Assembly: GCA_002633025.1 (NCBI GenBank)
Contig: NMRB01000710.1
Span: 168,651-232,650, forward strand
From: Notospermus geniculatus
Taxonomy: Eukaryota; Nemertea; Pilidiophora; Heteronemertea; Lineidae
DNA: 64,000 bases
Reading direction: 5' to 3'
Shown here piece by piece: positions 49,782 to 60,412 of this stretch. Below the pieces are notes generated by a model. That model saw only the letters and a list, made by a program, of their open reading frames with translations, did not search any database and was not told the DNA's origin. Position numbers and translations under genes: made by a program. Each line of letters starts with the position of its first letter. Position 1 is the first letter of the stretch.

Positions 49782-50021
49782 GTAGTCCAGTAAATTTAAG
49801 CGAAAATTCGGGCGAACCGAGAACAAATTGCAACAGGTTTTTTTGCTTTAGATGTTTTATTAGGTCACCTTGGACATCATATCCAAAATTAAGTGGGTTC
49901 CCGCAGTCCGATTTTGTCGGATTTTGGACATGATGTCCAAGGTGACCTAATAAAACATTTAAAGCAAAAAACCTTCTGTTGCAATTTGTTCCCGGTTAAT
50001 TCCTCGATTTACTGGACTATA
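49782..50021. mobile_element. ~240-bp MITE with ~115-bp arms
   Basis: AGTCCAGTAAAT ... GTTTTATTAGGTCACCTTGG pairs with CCAAGGTGACCTAATAAAAC ... ATTTACTGGACT. Only a ~25-bp loop separates the arms. Confidence 0.83.
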
Positions 50022-50454
50022 GTAGCAGAGGCTTATCCCGTCTGTGCACGATCTAGAGAATGATGCATATAATGCAGGGCAGAAGGGTAATTCCACGCAA
50101 TCAGTGCCACCAAAAATAGATACTAAAAAAGCGAGTTATCTATTTTTGCTGCCACTCCTTGACAGTGGCACTCCTCGACAGTAAAAACCCGGACAGTGGT
50201 AAAAATTGTCATATTATTGACGTACATTACTCTGAAACGGTAACTGATTAGGCAACTAAATTTTGTCTACAACCTTGGCTACATAGTGGTCACCACATAT
50301 TCCATTCCGATCGCAATTGATTTTGTCATCTTTAAGATATCAATAGACAAAACTTGTTTTCCATTCTTTCCTGTACATTGCACATGTACAAATGTTCTAC
50401 AGGGAAATGTACACAAATACAAAAGATTCACTTTAAGGAAGCTTCTAGAATATG

Positions 50455-50945
50455 GCCCTTAGTTTATGTTCCAGAAACTTAGTTTTTGGATCCAAAAAGT
50501 ACAAGTTTGATGATCAAAAACTAAGTCTAGGCCAAAAACTTAGTTCCTAAGTCAAAAACATGGTTTCTGCCTTTAATGAACAAACAGCTTTCCATAACTG
50601 GTTTTTGCATGCAGAAACTAACTTTTTTGGCCCGAAACTAAGTTTTTGACTTCAGAAACCAAGATTTTGGTCCAGATAGTTTTTGGTGCAGAATCTTATA
50701 AGTTCTTTGAGTGACATTTTAGATAGGTGGAACTAAACATGAGAAAATAGAGATAGAGTAACCAAAGAATTTTCTCATGTGCAGAATCTTATATTTTGCT
50801 CTTGAAACTTAGTTTCTGGATCCAAAGTACTAGTTAGATATCCAAAAACTAAGTTTCTGGAGCAGAAAATTAGTTTTTGAAGTCAGAAACCTAGTTTCTG
50901 GAGCAAAAACTAAGTTTTTGGAAATAATGAACAAACGACTTGCCA
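50455..50945. repeat. Island of AAACTTAGTTTTTGG-type motifs
   Basis: At least fifteen variants of AAACTAAGTTT / AAACTTAGTTT at irregular 20-40-bp spacing, many followed by TGG or preceded by CCA. The motif is near-palindromic. A similar island is at 52735-53420. No coding frame. Confidence 0.75.
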
Positions 50946-51244
50946 TAGGCCTACAGGTACATGTACATGTAGGCCTAAACTAAATTCTCAACTTTAGTTC
51001 GCAAATGAATATAAATGGTTCTTAGACTGTTGGACGTACGTGTTGGAAGTGATGTTTTATAAATAAATATTAAATCTCTTGTCAAACAACAAAGTCATTT
51101 TGTGTTCGTCATTTCTTCGACCTACAGGGTGTCCCAAGCCGACTGAACAGTGCCAATATTCCAAGAGAAAAGAGTCTGTTGTAATAAAAATAATAAAATA
51201 ATAAAAAGTAGAAAATCAGGAAAAACATGAAAATTTGAATTTGT

Positions 51245-52444
51245 AAAAAAATAGTTCCAATATTCGCCGCAGGGCGGCGCTGTATTTTTTGGAGGGACGT
51301 GTCTACTTCCATCCAAAAATTATTTTACTTCCGGAAATGACGTCATGCGCATGCGTAGTACGTTGTGCGCATGCGCAGTAGAATTTTTGGACGGAAATGA
51401 ATTTTTTGACGGACGTAAACGTCCCTCCAAAAAATACTATATTATATGTATTTTTTGGAGGGACTATATGTATTTTTGGAGGGACATTTTTTGGACGGAA
51501 ATGACGTCATGCGCATGCGCAGTACGTTGTGCGCATGCGCAGTAGAATTTTTGGACGGACGTAAACGTCCCTCAAAAAAATACTATATTATATGTATTTT
51601 TGGGAGGGACTATATGTATTTTTTGGGGGGACATTTTTTGGACGGAAATGACGTCATGCGCATGCGCAGTACGTTGTGCGCATGCGCAGTAGAATTTTTG
51701 GACGGAAATGAATTTTTGGACGGACGTAAACGTCCCTCCAAAAAATACTATATCATATGTATTTTTTGGAGGGACTATATGTATTTTTTGGAGGGACATT
51801 TTTGGACGGAAATGACGTCATGCGCATGCGCAATACGTTGTGCGCATGCGCAGTAGAATTTTTGGACGGACGTAAACGCCCCTCCCAAAAATACTATATT
51901 ATATGTATTTTTTGGAGGGACATGTATTTTTTGGAGGGACATTTTTGGACGGAAATGACGTCATGCGCATGCGCAGTACGTTGTGCGCATGCGCAGTAGC
52001 ATTTTTGGACGGAAATGAATTTTTTGACGGACGTAAACGTCCCTCCAAAAAATACTATATTATATGTATTTTTTGGAGGGACTACATGTATTTTTTGGAG
52101 GGACATTTTTTGGACGGAAATGACCTCATGCGCATGCGCAGTACGTTGTGCGCATGCGCAGTAGAATTTTTGGACGGAAATGAATTTTTGGACGGACGTA
52201 AACGTCCCTCCCAAAAATACTATATTATATGTATTTTTTGGAGGGACATGTATTTTTGGAAGGACTTTTTTGGACGGAAATGACGTCATGCGCATGCGCA
52301 GTACGTTGTGCGCATGCGCAGTAGAATTTTTGGACGTTAGTAAAATAATTTTTGGATGGAAGTAAATTAATTTTTGGAGGGAAGTAGACACGTCCCTCCC
52401 AAAATACAGCGCCGCCGCACGACGAAGATCGGAACTATTTTCTT
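51245..52444. mobile_element. 1.2-kb inverted-repeat element with CRE/NRF-1 satellite core
   Basis: Ends are inverted repeats of ~85 bp or more: AAATAGTTCC, GGCGGCGCTGTATTTT and GGAGGGACGTGTCTACTTCC at left, with their complements at right. The core has seven tandem units of alternating ~145 and ~165 bp. Each unit carries one TGACGTCA (starts 51338, 51504, 51649, 51813, 51956, 52281; the one at 52121 is mutated to TGACCTCA) and two GCGCATGCGCAGT sites, plus TTTTTTGGAGGGAC stretches. The first unit has ACTTCCGGAAATGACGTCAT. The many ORFs on both strands are repeat translations, not genes. No transposase. Confidence 0.9.
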
Positions 52445-52734
52445 TTAAAATTTGAAGCTCGAAGAGCGGTGAGGAAAGAAATAAAGGGCTGAATCAGCAG
52501 TGAAAAGAGAACGAAATAACTTATTATTATTTTGTTTATTTCGTATGAATTACATGTTTTTACAGAGAGTGCATGCTGCAGTCGGAAGTGGATTCTCATC
52601 CCACAGGATGGAGAAAAAACAGACACTGATTATTTTATTAATCTTAACAAATAAACTCAATAATGTGACAAAATTTAATTTGCTAGCTACTACCATTTCT
52701 TACTACCATTTCTAATCAACTCAACATCCAAAAA

Positions 52735-53420
52735 ATGTGAAATCAAGTTTTAGGCTCCAAACCTTCTTTTTCTCAAGAAAATCCTATATTCGTCCCTGGC
52801 TTTAAACCTATATTCGGTACATAAAGTAGCATTTACGCTTGCCAAAACCTAGTTTCTGTCCCCAAACCTACTTTTGCTAGAGAAAATCATGGATTCGGAA
52901 CCGAATCCTATTTTATCTGCCACTGAATATAGGATTACGCTGCAGAAACCCGGTTTTGGCTGCCGAAACATGGTTTCGGGAGAAAAACTTTATTTATCTG
53001 CAGATAAACTTAGTTTCGTTTGCCGAAACTAGGTTTCGGTCGTCGAAACTTAGTTTCGGTTGCCGAAACCTAGATTTTCTCTCCAAACCTACTTTCGGCT
53101 CCAAATCATTAAAAAAAATGCCGATGTTGGCTGAGCAGACCGGTCCATCCTATTTTGCAAATGGGCCGCGAGGCCTCATAGGAACGAGATTGGCCAAGTG
53201 AGAAAAACTTGGTTTCAGCCAGGGCTTACCTATATTTTCTTTGTTAAAGAAGATCTGGAATGCCAAATAGGGGTTTAAGAGGTGAAATTAAGCTTCACAA
53301 AGCCCAATCCTGTATTTACGAATGCTGAAAGTATAGGTTTCATGACCGAATATGAGATTTACGTGAGAAAATGTAGGTTTGGAGAGAGAAAATATAGGTT
53401 TCGGCAACCGAAACTAAGTT
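52735..53420. repeat. Island of GAAACCTAGTTTCGG-type motifs
   Basis: Irregularly spaced variants of CGAAACTTAGTTTCGGTTGC and CCTATATTCG, on both strands. Related in style to 50455-50945, which flanks the satellite element on its other side. Confidence 0.7.
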
Positions 53421-53432
53421 TATCTACAGATA

Positions 53433-53600
53433 AATAAAAGGATCGATATTGATAACAAATCGACAAGAAAAAATAAAATGAGGTGAAACTGATTGATAAA
53501 AAAAGAGTTGTCATAACGGGATTCGAACCCCTGACCTTCAGTTTCATAACCACGCATGCTAACCACTCAGCCGCGGAGACCCATGCTTCCAACCAGTGTA
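53433..53600 (-). mobile_element. tRNA-derived SINE-like copy (minus)
   Basis: Read on the minus strand, GGCTGAGTGGTTAGCATGCG (A-box-like) is followed by GGGGTTCGAATCCCG (B box, T arm), then a pyrimidine-rich tail with TCGATTTGTTATCAATATCG. The acceptor stem does not pair, so it is not a functional tRNA. Confidence 0.65.
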
Positions 53601-54020
53601 ATCATTAGAATTTCCTGACCGAGAACTTCCGTCGGGTCCGCAAGGAAATTACATGAATTGGAGACCCGACTGATAGAAATTTCTCTACAAGCAAAATTTT
53701 ATGAACTGGAGAACCGACGGTCGGGTATATATCCACTGCGAATACGGCAACTCACTTTTCTCAAATTTTCCCAACAGATTTCTTTACCTTTAACGCAGTG
53801 GATATATACCCGACCGGGTTCCCCAGTTCATAAAATTTTCTTGCGGACCCGACTGACCGGGCCGACTGAAACTTCAACCAGTCGGGTCTCCATCATGGAA
53901 TTTTCTTGCGGACCCGACTGAAATCTCAATCAGTCGTGTCTCCAGTTATGAAAATTCTTGGGGAGCCGACGAGATTTAGGCAGACGCGACGTAAGTTTTC
54001 AGTCAGCAAACTCTAAATGA
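53601..54020. repeat. GACCCGACTG-rich segment between the two SINE-like copies
   Basis: Repeated GAGACCCGACTG / CGGACCCGACTGA words and an inverted pair GGGTATATATCCACTGCG (53713) / CGCAGTGGATATATACCC (53795). 54510-54650 has a related set of CGACCGTCGG palindromes. No coding frame. Confidence 0.65.
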
Positions 54021-54039
54021 TCCCCCCCCAAAAAAATGA

Positions 54040-54200
54040 ATGCATAGGTCAGCAGCCTTGTGGTTGGCGTGCGTGGCTATCAAACTGAAAACCACGGGTT
54101 CGAATCCCGTCACAACAGCTACTTTTTCTATCATTTTTTTTGTAGTTTTATTTTTTCTGGTCGATTTGTTATCAATATCGACCCCGCGTGGCTGTCAGAA
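54040..54200 (+). mobile_element. tRNA-derived SINE-like copy (plus)
   Basis: Same architecture as 53433-53600 in the opposite orientation: CTTGTGGTTGGCGTGCGTGG, then ACGGGTTCGAATCCCGT with a perfect 5-bp T stem, then TCGATTTGTTATCAATATCG. The shared tail beyond the tRNA part shows a common SINE-like family rather than two tRNA pseudogenes. Confidence 0.68.
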
Positions 54201-54659
54201 AATGGTGAACAAAACCTTGCAAGAGCCGAAATGATGAAAAAAATTTAGGCCCCTAGACCTCTGAAATAAATATATTTTTTCATCAGACAGCAGCTGTCAA
54301 CATAAACTGTAAAAGGAGAATATGAGGACAATGGACCCCGTCAAAAAAAATTAAACTGACCATTCCGATCATTTTAGGCCTTTGCAGTGCGCACTCTCTT
54401 GAAGTTACGCAATTTCCTCCGCACGGTGACGCCAGGCTTACACCTTTGCCACCAAGCACCCTCATCACCCTGCGCTTTAGCGCAGGTCATATTTATAACN
54501 GCTTGCAGATACGACCGTCGGGGCCGCAAGAAAAGCTCTGTACTGGGGAAACGACGGTCGGGTCTGCAAGACAGCATATTTACTTGCGGAAACGACCGTC
54601 GTTTCTGCAAGACGAAATTCATTACCTGCGGGACCGACCGTCGGGTAAATATCCCCCTT

Positions 54660-55970
54660 TCAGTTATGGAAACTACACTTTATTGGCTAAAATATGGCAC
54701 AGGTTTCATTTCAACGCAATTTCTTGTACCTTTCTGAAAGTTAAGGAGCACTGTGCGCCGTCTGTGGCCGGGTGCTTGGAACTACAAATAAACACGGCGA
54801 TTTCGCGGTTATACTACATAAAATGCCCGTGTCTAAATAGCCCCGGCGTTGCCCCTTCGAGCTCGCTGGGGCTATAAGCACGGGGATTTCAGATAAGGGT
54901 CTATTTATACTCGGCGATTTATACATGTAGGTGTAACCGCAAAATCCCCGGGGAAAGCACGGGGATTTATATAGTGTAGATTCCGGTGTAAAGTCGGTGA
55001 GTGTTTCTGTAGCTCAGTGTTACCCAACAATAGACGCAGCCTAGAACGGTTATTGTTGGGTCATTTGCCGCTTAATCCGTCAGGAAGGAAACAATAAGAA
55101 AAACACAGAAATACGGGGAACACTGATCGACGTTACATGGGTCACAATGACTGGAGCTCTTTTCTCTCTTTGACTCTGTCCCTTCCATGAGCCAATCTTC
55201 CTCGATTTTCCCAGCTTAACAAAATAAGCAACAAAATCTTCTTAAATATTTGTATTACATCTACACAGAAGATTACAATACATGCGCATTTACAAATTAC
55301 TATATTGCCAAGAAACATTCATTTCCTCGTCAGATTCTGACAACAAAACATCCAAGCTCCATTGTTTAGACTGCATTACCTTTCCAACTAAATTCTAAAA
55401 ATACTCTTCCGGCGTACTTTTGATTCTTTAAAACATCTGAAATTCCTACAGCAGTCGCAGATTTTCTTACAAAATATTTCACAAATATCTATACAATTTT
55501 TAACTTAAGAGGCAAATTATAGGCAAAAAATTTCAAGATACTTAAAGTTATGTCAATACAGTCGCTAGAATTTTTTGGGTAAAATCCCATGCACAAAATC
55601 TGTCTTTACATGTCTTTGTAGGGATACATGTACCAAAATGAAATATACAAGAGTACATGAAAAGTCTACATGTACATGTATATACATGATATACATGTAC
55701 CTGCGATAAAATTTTGTGAAACCTTTAACAAACGTAAATAACCTTAAACAGAGACCAGCTCTTGTCTTATTCTTATTTACATGTAGGCCTATGCTGATTT
55801 GTCACAGATACAGACCCTTCTTTCATTCTTTCACCACTTCGAGATTTTGTACAGTATGATATTGAAACATGATAAACCCAAAATAAACAAGAGGCCCATG
55901 GGCCTTGCACTCAGCTGACCTGGCCAGTGGTATGGGATAAATAAAATCAAGGAAATAATCGCAATGTAAT
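54660..55970. other. No gene seen
   Basis: Contains a repeated GCACGGGGATTT word (54878, 54958), a CCCAACAATA / TATTGTTGGG hairpin at 55023-55062, and AT-rich sequence with TACATGTACATGTATATACA near 55670. Confidence 0.55.
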
Positions 55971-55974
55971 AAGA

Positions 55975-56356
55975 TCCAATGGGGAACCGGAGAAACTAAC
56001 GTCACGACGTGGCGCTGTGAGCAGTGCGACCGAAGTTTCTTTTTTCTAACGTTATTTCCATTTATTTCTGGTGTGAAAAGCACCCGTTTGTTTCGGTCGC
56101 CTGGCATTAGAATTTACACCATCTTGTAGCAGATGAAAATATCTACATTTTGCGGTGCTTTTTTTCCTTAAAATGAAGACATAGATGACGATTTCGGCAA
56201 CGTCTTTACCTCACTTTTCCTGTAGAAAATGTACAGCAGATTTTTTCATGACGCAACGTCAACACTCAAAACGACGTCAATGACGTCGTTTTGGTCGCAC
56301 TGCTCGCAGCGCCGACCTGTCGGGATTTGCGGCACGCGGGTTCCTCATTTCAACAA
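55975..56356. mobile_element. Old ~380-bp inverted-repeat element
   Basis: GGCGCTGTGAGCAGTGCGACC at about 56012 pairs with GGTCGCACTGCTCGCAGCGCC at about 56293, with weaker pairing outward (GGGGAACC / GGTTCC). The interior has the palindrome ACGACGTCAATGACGTCGT. Confidence 0.65.
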
Positions 56357-57030
56357 GGGGATCTATCGGACATGTATAAAATCATCTCTTTTGTTTGGAT
56401 GGATTAAGTTTACACACATACTGGACAACATTGTCAGCACAGCATTGCCAAATTGACATTTACCGGTAAGTTATTTAAAGATATCAAAAACAAGTGGATG
56501 GATTTCCCATACACCACAAATACAAAACTCGTCAAGTTCACCACTTATAACTGGCACAGACGGATTTGCATTTCAAGGCACAAAAAATATCTCAATTTTT
56601 TGTTCAAAGAACGGAGAGTGTACCGGTAAACTACAATTCTTCCAACTGCTGTTAGACTGTGCAGCCATTATTGTCTTTCATTCAGAGCCACTGCAGGCAT
56701 GACAACCTGTGCCTGTTCATATTACCTGGTTGGCTAAACATGTTGAGAATGTCCACGCTGTGAACATTTTGCCAACCAGTTAATGGGCATGGCAACAGTA
56801 TGCTACTTGATATGTTCCAAAATGCACAATCATTCCTCAATGAGCTACCTTCTATCTCCCCCTGGCCTGGGCAATAGAAAATCCGTTCCAGGGTGATCCG
56901 TTTTGAAAATGATTAACTTTTTTCATCACATGTACACCTATTGGACGGCTTAGAATTACCAGTATACACAAATTTGTGAGCACAAGTACAGAGTATCACA
57001 TGCCTGCATCACATACTCAAAAGTTCCCAA

Positions 57031-57335
57031 GTCAAAGGTGCTCTAGTTCGAATTGTAAACATTACGGTTTGTTTATTTACATGGTTGATTATAAGTTATT
57101 TTTCCTCGGACAGGTGGCAGCACCGTGTATACCAAAACATTAATGTTATCTATTTTTATATCTATCTTGATAAATATTCTTGTAACTGAAATATATTTAT
57201 GATTTTACGCTAAAAAACAAACAAAAAGTTGTGAAAGGCGAGATTTAATTTGATTTGATCTGATTTGTTAGTACCACAAGTTGACAATAGGTGGCACACC
57301 GTAATGTTTACAATTCGAACTAGAGCACCTTTAAG
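57031..57335. mobile_element. ~305-bp MITE with 35-bp TIRs
   Basis: AAAGGTGCTCTAGTTCGAAT + TGTAAACATTACGG at left and the exact complement at right. AT-rich interior, no frame. Confidence 0.85.
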
Positions 57336-57479
57336 TTAGCAGTTGTAATGTCAGCACTCACTGCACACAATGATAAAATTGGGTTCAAAATGACGAATTC
57401 ACAAATCACAGAACCAAGAATGATTATATACTCTGGTACCCTGGAGCAAGAGCTTCACAGAGCAGCACAGATACCCCAA

Positions 57480-58300
57480 TGATAAGAGGTCTATCTGGAG
57501 CAATTTTCTGTGTCTAGCCATGTCCACCTTCCATCCTGGAGCACTTTTCCCAAAGCACTCAATAGACTGTGTCCTCAAGAGCACTTTTCCCAAACATTGG
57601 GATAGTGTTCTCTGGAGCACTTTTCCCTAACATTGTGATAGACAGTGTTCTATGAAGCATTTTTGCTAACATTGTCACAATGATTGTGATAGACTGTGTT
57701 CTCTGGAGCACTTTCCCCAAGTACTGTGACGGACTATCTCTGGAGCACTTTTTCCCAGACACTGTGATAAACATTGTTCTCTGGAGCACTTTCCCCATGT
57801 TCTCCTGAACACTTTTCCCCAAACACTGCGATAGACAGCCAATACATTGTGGGAGTGTCTTCTCTGGAGCACTTTTCCCCAAACATCACGATAGACTGTT
57901 CTCTGGAGCACTTTCCCCAAACATCACGATAGACTGTTCTCTGGAGCACTTTTCCCCAAACATCACGATAGACTGTTCTCTGGAGCACTTTCCCCAAACA
58001 TCACGATAGACTGTTCTCTGGAGCACTTTTCCCCAAACATCACGATAGACTGTTCTCTGGAGCACTTTCCCCAAACATCACGATAGACTGTTCTCTGGAG
58101 CACTTTTCCCCAAACATCACGATAGACTGTTCTCTGGAGCACTTTCCCCAAACACCGTAATAGACATTGTTCATTGGAGCACTTTCCCCAAATTTTGTGA
58201 TCAACCGTGTTCTCCTGAGCACTCTTCATGAACAATGTGATAGACGCTGTCCTTCAGAGCACTTTTCTAAATCATTGCAGAAGACTGCACTCTCTGGAGC
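57480..58300. repeat. 38/39-bp minisatellite with 77-bp higher-order period
   Basis: About 20 units of CTCTGGAGCACTTTTCCCCA + AACATCACGATAGACTGTT, degenerate at both edges. The central 57886-58140 alternates TTTCCCC and TTTTCCCC units and is almost perfect, giving a 77-bp double unit. The minus-strand frames (VWGKVLQRTVYRD) are repeat translations. The array lies just 3' of the last exon of the minus-strand gene (58437) and could be in its 3' UTR. Confidence 0.92.
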
Positions 58301-58436
58301 AGCACACTATTCACACAGAAGGACTGAACAGCAGAGGTATCAGTTCAGTCCAGGCCCTCATACAGGATAATAAATGAAATGCCCTCCAAGCATCTTCATA
58401 CCTCATGATTGAATATATTTTTTAATGCTGTTGTCT

Positions 58437-58497
58437 TCACTTGCTCGGTTTAAGCCACGCTTCTTCTTCATCATCAAGAGTAGTCCCTGAGGGTGGT
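58437..58497 (-). CDS. Terminal exon (5th) of minus-strand gene, acidic C-terminus
   Basis: Acceptor TTGATTTTCAG|ACC at 58498; 61 nt encode the last base of a split Arg codon, then PPSGTTLDDEEEAWLKPSK and a TGA (58439-58437). Intron phase 2 matches the donor at 60054. An ATTAAA-type signal lies just downstream on the minus strand near 58420. No family recognised. Confidence 0.5.
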
Positions 58498-59187
58498 CTG
58501 AAAATCAAGGATGTACGCCATAATTTCAACCAATTTAACCTGGGAAAATCGATCCATTTATGCATTGGAGTAACCTTTTGTAGATGAGCTGACACAGAAC
58601 ACAAAGAAATATACATTGAAATTTTGGATGAAAATGGCACCCTGGCAAAATGTAACAGCCCCAATGGAAGAGTCTTTAGTTGTTGACCGATATGACTGCC
58701 AAATCTAGTTCGGCCCCACTATCTATTTTTTTGAGAACTACCACAAGACCTAGAGCTGAAGTAGCCCAAACTTATATGCACCTATAACATGCATGCTATT
58801 TTTACTGCCATGACTGCCCCCACAACCAAAGTCAAGATAAGCCGACATACAAGCATACTTCATCAACAACCACGTGACACAAAGCTGCAGATATCGAATT
58901 GAAATGGTATACCTCATTAATAACGCCTATTCAATCTGTGTACGAGGAATTAGGAGACAGAGAAAGCAAAGTATGAAAGTAATGAATTTATTGATACCAA
59001 TTTCACTGTTAAAATTGATGGGATTGTCAAGCAAACAGAACAAAGACAAAAGAGACTGCAAATAAATTCTAATGAATGGGGTGATATCTTATATTATATA
59101 TTTGGCCATGTTTTGTCCAAATTCAAAGCATTTCAGTTCACTGGCTTTCTTCCACGGCTGAGTCAAATTCAAAATACTGCTGCAAAC

Positions 59188-59408
59188 TTGGAGTTGCACC
59201 ACATACCGGGCTGATGGATCAAACTACGCTGTTGGTCAGCATACTTCCTTAGATCAGTGACACACACTTTCACGAAGCATCCTCCAACAGCAGGGGTTTG
59301 GAGTTGCACCACATACCGGGCTGATGTGTCAAACTATGCTGTTGGTCAGCATATTCCTTAGATCAGTGGCACACATTTTCACAAAGCATCCTCCCACAGC
59401 GGAGTTTT
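59188..59408 (+). repeat. 110-bp tandem duplication in the last intron
   Basis: TTGGAGTTGCACCACATACC starts at 59188 and again at 59298; each unit ends in a half or full GCATCCTCC-ACAGC hairpin arm. The duplication therefore involved the neighbouring MITE (59382-59490). Confidence 0.85.
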
Positions 59409-59490
59409 TACCTCGCTCCTCTTCATCCGCTCGCACAAGTCAGTGTATGAAGAAGAGCGAGACCAAAGCCCGGCTAAGGGAGGATGTCAC
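59382..59490. mobile_element. Hairpin MITE, family GAGGAGCGAGACCAAAGCCC, copy 4
   Basis: GCATCCTCCCACAGCGGAG ... CTCGCTCCTCTTC pairs with GAAGAGCGAGACC ... GGGAGGATGT. Within the intron between 60053 and 58498 of the minus-strand gene. Confidence 0.75.
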
Positions 59491-59594
59491 AAAGCTACAT
59501 CCTGGCAGCAGAAGATGCTACACATGTCCTTCAACTTGTCATATCTCCCTTCAAAACTTACCATTTGCGAGTATTTTCAACCAAAATACAAAAG

Positions 59595-59945
59595 AATCGA
59601 TGATTGTTTCTCAGAATTATGGTTCTGACCGATTGTTTCTCAGAATTATGGTTCTGACCGATTGTTTCTTAGAAATGTGGCTCTTTATAAGTTCTGATGA
59701 CTGACTGTTTCTTGGAATTGTGGCTAAAGTGCTAATGACTGATTGTTTCTTAGAATTGTGGCTCTCACATTGATTGTTTCCAAGAACTTTGGCTCTTTAT
59801 AAATGCTGACAATTGATTGTTTATTCGAATTTTGGCTCTTTATAAATGCAGACAATTGACTGTTTATTTGAATTTTGGCTCTTTACAAATGCTGACAATT
59901 GACTCTTTATTAGAATTTTGGCTCTTTATAAATATTGACGATGAT
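59595..59945 (+). repeat. Degenerate GATTGTTTCT-type minisatellite
   Basis: Units of ~29-50 bp built from TGATTGTTTCTTAGAATT and TGGCTCTTTATAAATGCTGA, repeated about nine times with internal expansion. Non-coding, intronic. Confidence 0.75.
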
Positions 59946-60053
59946 TGAGTGATTTTAATTGGAACTAGGATTGTCATGATTGGTGAACAACAGCTCAAGG
60001 AGTGGCATGGTGGCGGTCATAAAGAGAGAAAAGCAACAATTGTTTCTGCATAC

Positions 60054-60123
60054 CTGTTGTGCTGCTGTTTGGCAATAAACCTATCAATGATGTCGTCTGG
60101 GTCTTGTGATGACACGTCATCAC
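60054..60123 (-). CDS. Internal exon (4th) of minus-strand gene
   Basis: Strong acceptor TCTCCCCTCATATTTCAG at 60124 and donor CAACAG|GTATGC at 60053. 70 nt in phase 1, out phase 2, encoding (G)DDVSSQDPDDIIDRFIAKQQHN(R): an acidic stretch then a probable helix. This is the best-looking single exon of the set. Confidence 0.6.
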
Positions 60124-60226
60124 CTGAAATATGAGGGGAGATATAAGCGGTACTGACAAAAAGCTGTACAAGTGCAATGGAAAGGACTGTACAAATGAAG
60201 TAAAACTGAAGCAATTACTTGACTTT

Positions 60227-60412
60227 AAGGCCCGTTTCCACGACAGTGGATTCCGCCGCGCGTTGCGGCGCTGGAGCGGCTTTCACAGGCTTTCGGATAA
60301 TTAACACGCCATGTATTGTTACATGTAAACCATCAAAGGATTATCCAAAACCGTGTGAAAACCGCACCGCTCACTGCAAACCGCGGTGGATTTCACTGTA
60401 GTGGAATTGGGG
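60227..60412. mobile_element. ~186-bp imperfect hairpin element (intronic)
   Basis: CCGTTTCCACGACAGTGGAT with GGATAATTAACAC at left pairs imperfectly with GGATTATCCAAAACCGTGTG ... ATTTCACTGTAGTGGAATTG at right. Lies between exons at 61098 and 60123. Confidence 0.6.

Noticed and set aside
49412-49933. 173-codon plus-strand ORF
   Set aside because: It runs from one inverted-repeat element into another; start and end lie in MITE arms, with no recognisable domain.
51345-52391. Several 60-165-codon ORFs on both strands
   Set aside because: They are translations of the tandem CRE/NRF-1 units (repeating RMRSTLCACAVEF strings); no start context or splice logic.
53505-53583. tRNA gene on the minus strand
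   Set aside because: The B box is good but the acceptor stem does not pair, and the same unit with tail recurs at 54046; it fits a SINE head better.
57559-58235. Repetitive minus-strand ORFs rich in GKVLQRTVYRDVW
   Set aside because: 38/39-bp units cycle through all three frames, so long frames arise automatically.
59089-59179. Alternative last exon after GTTTGCAG on the minus strand (SILNLTQPWKKASELK...)
   Set aside because: Phase-compatible with the 60054 donor, but two frames look equally good; the 58497 exon with its acidic tail is more convincing. Kept only as a possible alternative.
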